Source of the DNA: Miltoncostaea sp050249835
Lineage (GTDB): Bacteria > Actinomycetota > Thermoleophilia > Miltoncostaeales > Miltoncostaeaceae
Direction of reading: 5' to 3'
DNA length: 64,000 nucleotides
NCBI GenBank assembly: GCA_050249835.1
Contig: JBFWPT010000003.1
Location: forward strand, 62,001-126,000
Below, one piece after another: positions 59,669-64,000 of this stretch; within the stretch, counting starts at the first letter, position 1; every line of letters begins with the position of its first letter. Position numbers and translations under genes: made by a program. The notes beneath the pieces are model-generated. The model saw only the letters and a program-made list of their open reading frames with translations. It was not told the DNA's origin and made no database searches.

Positions 59669-61299
59669 GACACGTGGACCAGGTCCGCGGCGGCGGCCGC
59701 CCCCGCCACGCGGCGCGCCCAGCAGTCGGTCTGGGGGTGCAGGCGGCGGTTGAGCGTGTCGTTGCCCACCACGGAGTCTTCCGCGAGCCGGCCGACGACC
59801 GCGAGCCCTTCGCTGCGCCCGCCGTCGCGGGCGATGCAGGTGCCGTCGCAGTCCACCTCCAGGCCCCGCCGGTGCGCCGCGATCCGCACCGCCCCGTCCT
59901 CCAGCAGGCCGGACACGAGCGCCGGCCGCGACGTCGGGACACCCGGCGGGGCCAGCACGGCGTTGACCACCGCGTCGACGGGGCGCCGGCGACCGTCCAG
60001 CGCCAGCGCGGTGACCCCGCCGGCCGTCTCCGGGCGGCCGCCGGCGACCCAGCCGAGGTCCACCCGGCGCGCCTCGACCAGGGCAAGGAGCCTCCACGCG
60101 TTGAGCGGGGGCGGGCCGAACGCGAGGCGCTCCATCTCGGAGGCGACGGCGAGGAAGGCCGGCCAGTCGGCGGTGGCGAGGCCGTCGCCGCCGAGCCGCG
60201 CGACGAGGGACGGATAGAGGCCCTGCCATGTCTGGCCGAGCGCCCACGGCGTCCCGGGCGCGCGCCGCCCCGCGCCCACCTCGAGCGACCGCCGGATCTC
60301 GTCGGCCGGACCTGCCGGCGCCGGGGTGGTGGCCGGGCCGCCGGCGGCCCGCAGTACCGCGGCGGCGGTGGTGTGGATGACGGGCAGGAGATGATCGCGC
60401 AGGCGCAGGGGGGTGGGCATCGCGTCGAGCATGGCCGCGCCCCGCTCGAGGATCCCGGGGAGACCGGGGATCGAGCGGGCGAGCGCCGGGTCCGGCTTCG
60501 CGAGCATGGGCCGTCCGGTGCGGGAGTACGGCAGCAGCACGCCGGGCTCCTCACCCGACGGCTCGTACGTGACCGGTCCGTGCTCCGCTGTCGGCGCGAA
60601 GGCGCCACCCCGGCCCTCGGTGAGCGCCAGCGCAGCATCGAGGAAGGTGAGCGCGAAGCCGCGCACCGCGACGGTCGCGCCCGCGGCGATCCCCTCGGTG
60701 AGAGCCGGCCCGGTCGGGAGCACGGCCGGCACGAGCGGCGCGGCGTGGTGCCAGGGGGACGGGGGAGCCGCGGCGATCGTGGTGCCGTGACCGACCGTGA
60801 GCAGCACCTCGTCGTGGGTCGTGACCCCGCCGTCCGCGTCCACCACCGACCAGGCCGCCCCGTCGCGCCCCATCCTGCTGACGGTGCGGGGGACGATCCG
60901 CAGCGTCACCTCGGGGGGCAGGGCGTCGCGCAACCGTAGGAGTCCGTCCGCCAGGTAGGAGCCGACGAGCCCGCGGGGCGGGTAGCGCTCCTCCTCGGCG
61001 GTGACGGTGGGCGGTCCGTGTCCCCGACGCCACGCGGTGTACGAGAGCCGCCGGGCCGCCGGTACCGCGGCGTTCTCACCGTGCCAGAGGTCCAGGCGGT
61101 CAGCCGCCAGGTTCATCCTGAGGTAGGCAGGCTGGGCGGGGTCGTAGACCGGCCCGGCACCCGGGACGGGGTGCGGCTCGAAGGCGACCACCTCGACTGG
61201 CGCGTGCCGCAGCGCGGCGTGATGCACGAGCCGCTCCAGGGCGAACAGCCCCTTCGGCCCGAGCCCGGCGACCGCGACGCGCAGGGGCGTCGTGCTCAC
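59665..61299 (-). CDS. FAD/NAD(P)-binding protein (NAD_binding_9)
   Basis: 544 aa. LRVAVAGLGPKGLFALERLVHH is the dinucleotide-binding loop (GxGPxG) of NAD_binding_9 proteins; FEPHPVPGAGPVYDPAQPAYLRMNLAADRLDLW is the second signature. TVGHGTTI and VVGRLAEDSVVGNDTLNRRLHPQTDCWARRVA follow. The middle gene of a three-gene operon with SbnA-like and decarboxylase partners, overlapping both by 4 bp. Probable redox step on the operon product; substrate not predictable. Confidence 0.85.
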   Translation of the reverse strand: MSTTPLRVAVAGLGPKGLFALERLVHHAALRHAPVEVVAFEPHPVPGAGPVYDPAQPAYLRMNLAADRLDLWHGENAAVPAARRLSYTAWRRGHGPPTVTAEEERYPPRGLVGSYLADGLLRLRDALPPEVTLRIVPRTVSRMGRDGAAWSVVDADGGVTTHDEVLLTVGHGTTIAAAPPSPWHHAAPLVPAVLPTGPALTEGIAAGATVAVRGFALTFLDAALALTEGRGGAFAPTAEHGPVTYEPSGEEPGVLLPYSRTGRPMLAKPDPALARSIPGLPGILERGAAMLDAMPTPLRLRDHLLPVIHTTAAAVLRAAGGPATTPAPAGPADEIRRSLEVGAGRRAPGTPWALGQTWQGLYPSLVARLGGDGLATADWPAFLAVASEMERLAFGPPPLNAWRLLALVEARRVDLGWVAGGRPETAGGVTALALDGRRRPVDAVVNAVLAPPGVPTSRPALVSGLLEDGAVRIAAHRRGLEVDCDGTCIARDGGRSEGLAVVGRLAEDSVVGNDTLNRRLHPQTDCWARRVAGAAAAADLVHVS

Positions 61300-62369
61300 G
61301 GGGCGATGCCGACGAGGGCGCCGTCCTCGTCGATCCGGGCGCCCAGCTCGCGGGCCACCCAGTCGTCGTCGTAGACGGTGCCGAGGTAGCCGGCGCCGCC
61401 GTCCGGGAAGATGAGGGCGCACCGACTGCCTTGGGGCAGCATCGGCGCGACGAGTTCCAGTGCCATGGCGACGCCCCCCGACGAGCCGCCGGCGAAGATC
61501 GCCTCCCGGGCGACGAGCCGCCGGCAGCCGAGGACACAGTCCAGGTCTGACACCCGCAGAAGGACGTCGTACGGGGCGGAGCGCGACAGGGCCGTCTCCA
61601 CCCCGGCGCCGAACCCCGGGAGGCGGCGCGTGCCGCGCACCCCGCCGAACAGGGCACTCCCCACGGCGTCCACCGCGACGATGCGCGTGCTCCGCCCGTG
61701 GCGCGCGAGGTGGTCGGCGCACCCCTGCAGGGTCCCGGCCGTGCTCGTGGCCACGATCAGGTAGTCCAGGTCACCGCCGAGCGCCTCGTCGATCTCCCGC
61801 ATGGTCCCGTCCTCGTGGGCGGCGGCGTTCGACGCGTTCGAGTACTGGTCCGGCCAGTAGGCGCCGGGGATCGTCCGCACGAGGTCCCGCACCAGCGCGA
61901 GACGCGCCGTGAGCAGGTCGCCCGTCTCCGGGTCGGGGTCGGTCACCACGCGCACCTCGGCGCCGAACGCGCGCAGGGTCCGCACGTTCGTCTCGTGCGC
62001 ACGGCTGTCAACGACGCAGATGAGCCGGAGGCCGTGATACCGGCAGGCCTGCGCCAGCCCCACGCCCATGTTCCCCGATGTGGATTCCACCACCGTGCCC
62101 CCCGGTGCGACCAGGCCGCGGGTGAGGGCGTCTTCGATCATCCGGGTGGCGGGCCGGGCCTTCGCGCTGCCACCGGGGTTCGCGACCTCCAGCTTGGCCC
62201 AGGCGCGGAGGCGGTCGTCCGGGAGGTACCGGCACAGCTCCACGAGAGGGGTCCCGCCGATGGCGTCCAGCACGCCCGCGGCAGGCGGGGGTGGGGCGGC
62301 CTGGGCTGGCTGTGGGGGGACGGGGTCGATCCGCACGCCGTCCTGTTCCCCCGGGTCCCCGGGCCGCAA
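61296..62369 (-). CDS. SbnA/Y4xP-like PLP synthase (cysteine synthase family)
   Basis: 357 aa fold-type II PLP enzyme. LDAIGGTPLVELCRYLPDDRLRAWAKLEVANPGGSAKARPATRMI has the PLP Lys (GGSAK). STSGNMGVGLAQACRYHGLRLICVVDSRAHETNVRTLRAFGAEV, YWPDQYSN and FAGGSSGGV match SbnA, which makes an aminoalkyl precursor of 2,3-diaminopropionate. Start TTG 62369 (GTG 62336 is also possible). The first gene of the operon with the FAD protein and the Y4yA-like decarboxylase. Confidence 0.85.
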   Translation of the reverse strand: MRPGDPGEQDGVRIDPVPPQPAQAAPPPPAAGVLDAIGGTPLVELCRYLPDDRLRAWAKLEVANPGGSAKARPATRMIEDALTRGLVAPGGTVVESTSGNMGVGLAQACRYHGLRLICVVDSRAHETNVRTLRAFGAEVRVVTDPDPETGDLLTARLALVRDLVRTIPGAYWPDQYSNASNAAAHEDGTMREIDEALGGDLDYLIVATSTAGTLQGCADHLARHGRSTRIVAVDAVGSALFGGVRGTRRLPGFGAGVETALSRSAPYDVLLRVSDLDCVLGCRRLVAREAIFAGGSSGGVAMALELVAPMLPQGSRCALIFPDGGAGYLGTVYDDDWVARELGARIDEDGALVGIAP

Positions 62370-62387
62370 TCACCCCCCGTCGCCACA

Positions 62388-62429
62388 CGCGGCACGCCGG
62401 GGGGCAGATCGCCCCCAAGGCGTGCCGCG
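62388..62429. terminator. hairpin between DUF2383 gene and three-gene operon
   Basis: CGCGGCACGCC / GGCGTGCCGCG, 11-bp stem with a G/C-rich loop that can fold further. It lies just after the minus-strand stop at 62438 and only 18 bp before TTG 62369, leaving little room for a separate operon promoter. Confidence 0.65.
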
Positions 62430-62437
62430 GCGCGGGC

Positions 62438-62881
62438 TCAGGCGGCGTCGCGGAGTGCCCTGACCTGGTCGTGCGCCTGACGCACCTGGTCGAACTGCCG
62501 CTGCACCACGGACCGCAGGCCGTCGGAGATGTCGGCGGAGAGAGCCTTCTCGTACTCCGCGACGGCGTGGTCTTCGCCCTGCTCCGCCGCGTCGAGCACG
62601 CCGCCCGGGCCCGACCCGGAGAGGGAGTCCTTCAGCGACATCCAGACCCGGTGGACGGTTCCCGCGACGCTGCCGGAGTCGTCCGCGTCGTCGCCGTAGT
62701 CGGCGGCGAGGGCGTCGAGCTCGTCGGCGAAGGCGGCGCGCTGCTGCGAGAAGTCGCGCATCTGCGTCGCCAGCTCGGGTCGGTCGGAGCCGGCCAGTTT
62801 CTCGGCCGCGTCGGCGAACCCCTCCTGCCCGTCGCGGAGGGTCTCGATGAGATCCTCGGTCACACGCTTGTCGTTCGACAT
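62438..62881 (-). CDS. DUF2383 (PA2169-type) four-helix protein
   Basis: 147 aa. NDKRVTEDLIETLRDGQEGFADAAEKLAGSDRPELATQMRDFSQQRAAFADELDALAADYG and the repeat half (HRVWMSLKDSLSGSGPGGVLDAAEQGEDHAVAEYEKAL) are a ferritin-like bundle of the PA2169/DUF2383 family. ATG 62881, with AAGGGG upstream. A GGGTAC element on its strand (62916-62921) suggests general-stress control, and a hairpin ends the gene. Function unknown. Confidence 0.85.
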   Translation of the reverse strand: MSNDKRVTEDLIETLRDGQEGFADAAEKLAGSDRPELATQMRDFSQQRAAFADELDALAADYGDDADDSGSVAGTVHRVWMSLKDSLSGSGPGGVLDAAEQGEDHAVAEYEKALSADISDGLRSVVQRQFDQVRQAHDQVRALRDAA

Positions 62882-62915
62882 GCCGCGCCCCTTCCTCGTC
62901 GTGGTCACCGGCGCG

Positions 62916-62940
62916 GTACCCGCCCCCGCCGGTCGCTCAC
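62916..62940 (-). promoter_or_regulatory. possible SigB/SigF-type promoter (minus strand)
   Basis: On the minus strand, GTGA-N15-GGGTAC; the -10 is perfect, the -35 weak. 35 nt before ATG 62881 of the DUF2383 gene. Confidence 0.45.
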
Positions 62941-62971
62941 GGGCATCGGGCGCTCGATGGCCATACCCGGT

Positions 62972-62995
62972 GATTGCGGGCCCGCGATCGGGTAC
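62972..62995 (+). promoter_or_regulatory. possible SigB/SigF-type promoter
   Basis: GATT (62972-62975), 14-nt spacer, GGGTAC (62990-62995); 32 nt before ATG 63028. Slightly short spacer. Confidence 0.5.
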
Positions 62996-63027
62996 GGCCT
63001 CTCCACGGAACGGATCAGAGGAGCGAG

Positions 63028-63246
63028 ATGGCTGACATCAGGGTCGGCGACCGGGTGAGCTGGGCGACGCCGCAGGGGCGCACCCGGGGGAAGGTCATCA
63101 AACGACTCACGTCCCGCACGTCGGTGGGTGGGACCGTGATCGCCGCGACGCGCAGCGAGCCGAGGTTCCTGGTCGAGAGCGAGAAGACCGGTGCCCATGC
63201 CGCGCATCGGCCCGAGGCGCTGCGCAGGCTGAAGCCGGCCTCATGA
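63028..63246 (+). CDS. DUF2945 (TUDOR-like) small protein
   Basis: 72 aa. DIRVGDRVSWATPQGRTRGKVIKRL, FLVESEKTGAHAAHRPEALRRL match the hypervirulence-associated/DUF2945 SH3-like fold. ATG 63028 follows AGAGGAGCG. Overlaps the HAD gene (ATGA) and is preceded by a GGGTAC site. A frequent companion of stress genes; role unknown. Confidence 0.9.
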   Translation: MADIRVGDRVSWATPQGRTRGKVIKRLTSRTSVGGTVIAATRSEPRFLVESEKTGAHAAHRPEALRRLKPAS

Positions 63247-63926
63247 CGGGCGCCACCGACACGAGGACCGCGGCGATCGTGGACATCGACGGCACCTTGG
63301 TGGACTCGAACTACCAACATGCGCTGGCCTGGTTCCGCGCGTTGCGACGCCATGGCGTGACCTGCGAGATCCGTATCCTCCACCACCTCATCGGGATGGG
63401 CGGCGATCAGATCGTCCCCGAGGTCGCGGGTGACGAGATCGAACGGGACCGGGGCGACGCGATCCGGGAGGCGGAGGGCGAGGAGTTCCGCGCGATCATG
63501 GACGAGGTCACCCTCCTGCCCGGGGCGCGCGACCTGCTGGAGACGCTCGCCTCGGAGGCGCGCACCGTCGTCCTCTCGAGTTCCGCCAAGCCCGACGAGG
63601 CGGAGCGGTGGGTTGACCTCCTCGACGCCCGCGACCTACTCGACGGGTGGACCACCTCCGACGACGTGGACGCCACCAAGCCCGAGCCGGACCTCGTGGA
63701 GGCCGCGATCCGCCTCGGCGGCGGCGGGCCGGCCCTCATGATCGGCGACTCGAGCTGGGACTGCCGCGCCGCCGTCCGGGCCGGCATACCGTCGGTCGCC
63801 GTGCTGACCGGTGGCTACTGCCGCGACGAGCTGCTCCAGGCAGGAGCCACGGCGGTCTTCGGTTCGCTCCACGAGGCGGCGGCGGGCATCGTCGATCGTC
63901 GGCTCCTCCGAGGTGCGCTGCGCTGA
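63243..63926 (+). CDS. HAD superfamily phosphatase
   Basis: 227 aa. Motif I DIDGTLVDSN, motif II SSSAKPDE, the Lys in DATKPEPD, motif IV MIGDSSWDCRAA. Cap C1 domain HHLIGMGGDQIV lies between I and II. Resembles beta-phosphoglucomutase or phosphoglycolate-phosphatase type enzymes; substrate unknown. ATG 63243 in the preceding stop. Followed by a CHAD-like gene start at 63926. Confidence 0.9.
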   Translation: MTGATDTRTAAIVDIDGTLVDSNYQHALAWFRALRRHGVTCEIRILHHLIGMGGDQIVPEVAGDEIERDRGDAIREAEGEEFRAIMDEVTLLPGARDLLETLASEARTVVLSSSAKPDEAERWVDLLDARDLLDGWTTSDDVDATKPEPDLVEAAIRLGGGGPALMIGDSSWDCRAAVRAGIPSVAVLTGGYCRDELLQAGATAVFGSLHEAAAGIVDRRLLRGALR

Positions 63927-64000
63927 TGGCGTACGTCCTCCGGCCCGCGAGGTCCGTGAACCGGAACATCCCACGGATCGGAGTGCGCGAGCTCGACCGC
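63926..64000 (+). CDS. probable CHAD domain protein (3' truncated by window end)
   Basis: ATG 63926 overlaps the HAD stop (TGATG). The 25 visible codons start MAYVLRPARSVNRNIPRI and end in RELDR, resembling the N-terminus of CHAD proteins (MAYRL-P-xxVxxxxRRIAxxELDR). CHAD proteins bind polyphosphate; their presence beside a HAD phosphatase is plausible. Assignment rests on a short stretch. Confidence 0.5.
   Translation, partial: MAYVLRPARSVNRNIPRIGVRELDR

Overview
The window is about 75% GC and gene-dense on both strands. GTG starts are frequent and many neighbouring genes overlap by 4 nt (GTGA or ATGA). Family content (LLM F420-type oxidoreductase, PPK2, TIGR02587/TIGR02588 pair, SigB-like sigma, PadR and MarR regulators) points to a high-GC actinobacterium, most likely Thermoleophilia-like; this is inference, as no rRNA marker is present. 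Three 100-N gaps show it is a scaffolded draft. One gap (20085-20184) sits between two identical 127-nt copies and is an assembly artefact inside a histidine kinase gene. A second apparent error or mutation frameshifts a LuxR regulator near 2761.

Layout. 1-5 kb: end of pstB, a DHA2-type MFS exporter and a frameshifted MalT/LuxR regulator. 4.8-6.2 kb: two small carboxymuconolactone-decarboxylase-like genes and a DUF7144 membrane gene that share one upstream motif. 6.2-13 kb: tdk, prpE, selD, apgM (gapped), a PH-like membrane protein, a NadM-like adenylyltransferase and an acyl-CoA dehydrogenase. 13-21 kb: FetAB-like exporter, polysaccharide deacetylase, YjbR/MmcQ and GlxA-type regulator, MBL hydrolase, gapped alpha/beta hydrolase, PAS hybrid histidine kinase. 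21-24 kb: split-barrel flavin protein, SRPBCC protein, animal-type haem peroxidase. 23.7-28 kb: an ECF sigma/anti-sigma-like/DNA methyltransferase operon, divergent from a lipoprotein operon whose first gene is a paralogue of the anti-sigma ectodomain; a 164-bp inverted repeat separates them. A second 165-bp inverted repeat lies at 29.9-30.1 kb.

28-51 kb is mostly housekeeping: MFS protein with a long C-terminal tail, typA, MarR/YceI/FMN reductase locus, HtrA protease, 5'-3' exonuclease, enoyl-CoA hydratase-PhoU-GDPD operon, TetR, PadR with a small partner, NAD(P)-binding DUF2867 protein, PPK2, AI-2E family permease, mutS2 and a nitroreductase. A small gene at 30.9 kb carries a LexA-type box.

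51.6-53.4 kb is an accessory island beside tRNA-Arg(TCT). It has codon use unlike the rest, two membrane-anchored unknowns, a 23-codon ORF with a strong SD, and an HNH protein, and it ends in a sigma factor gene that keeps only region 2. 53.9-64 kb looks like a general-stress block: GTTT-N15-GGGTAC sites precede several genes (helical protein plus tandem DUF1990, LLM oxidoreductase, DUF2383, DUF2945-HAD-CHAD). It also holds a tightly coupled three-gene operon (SbnA/Y4xP-like synthase, FAD/NAD(P)-binding protein, Y4yA-like decarboxylase) that probably makes a diamine or amino-acid derived small molecule.
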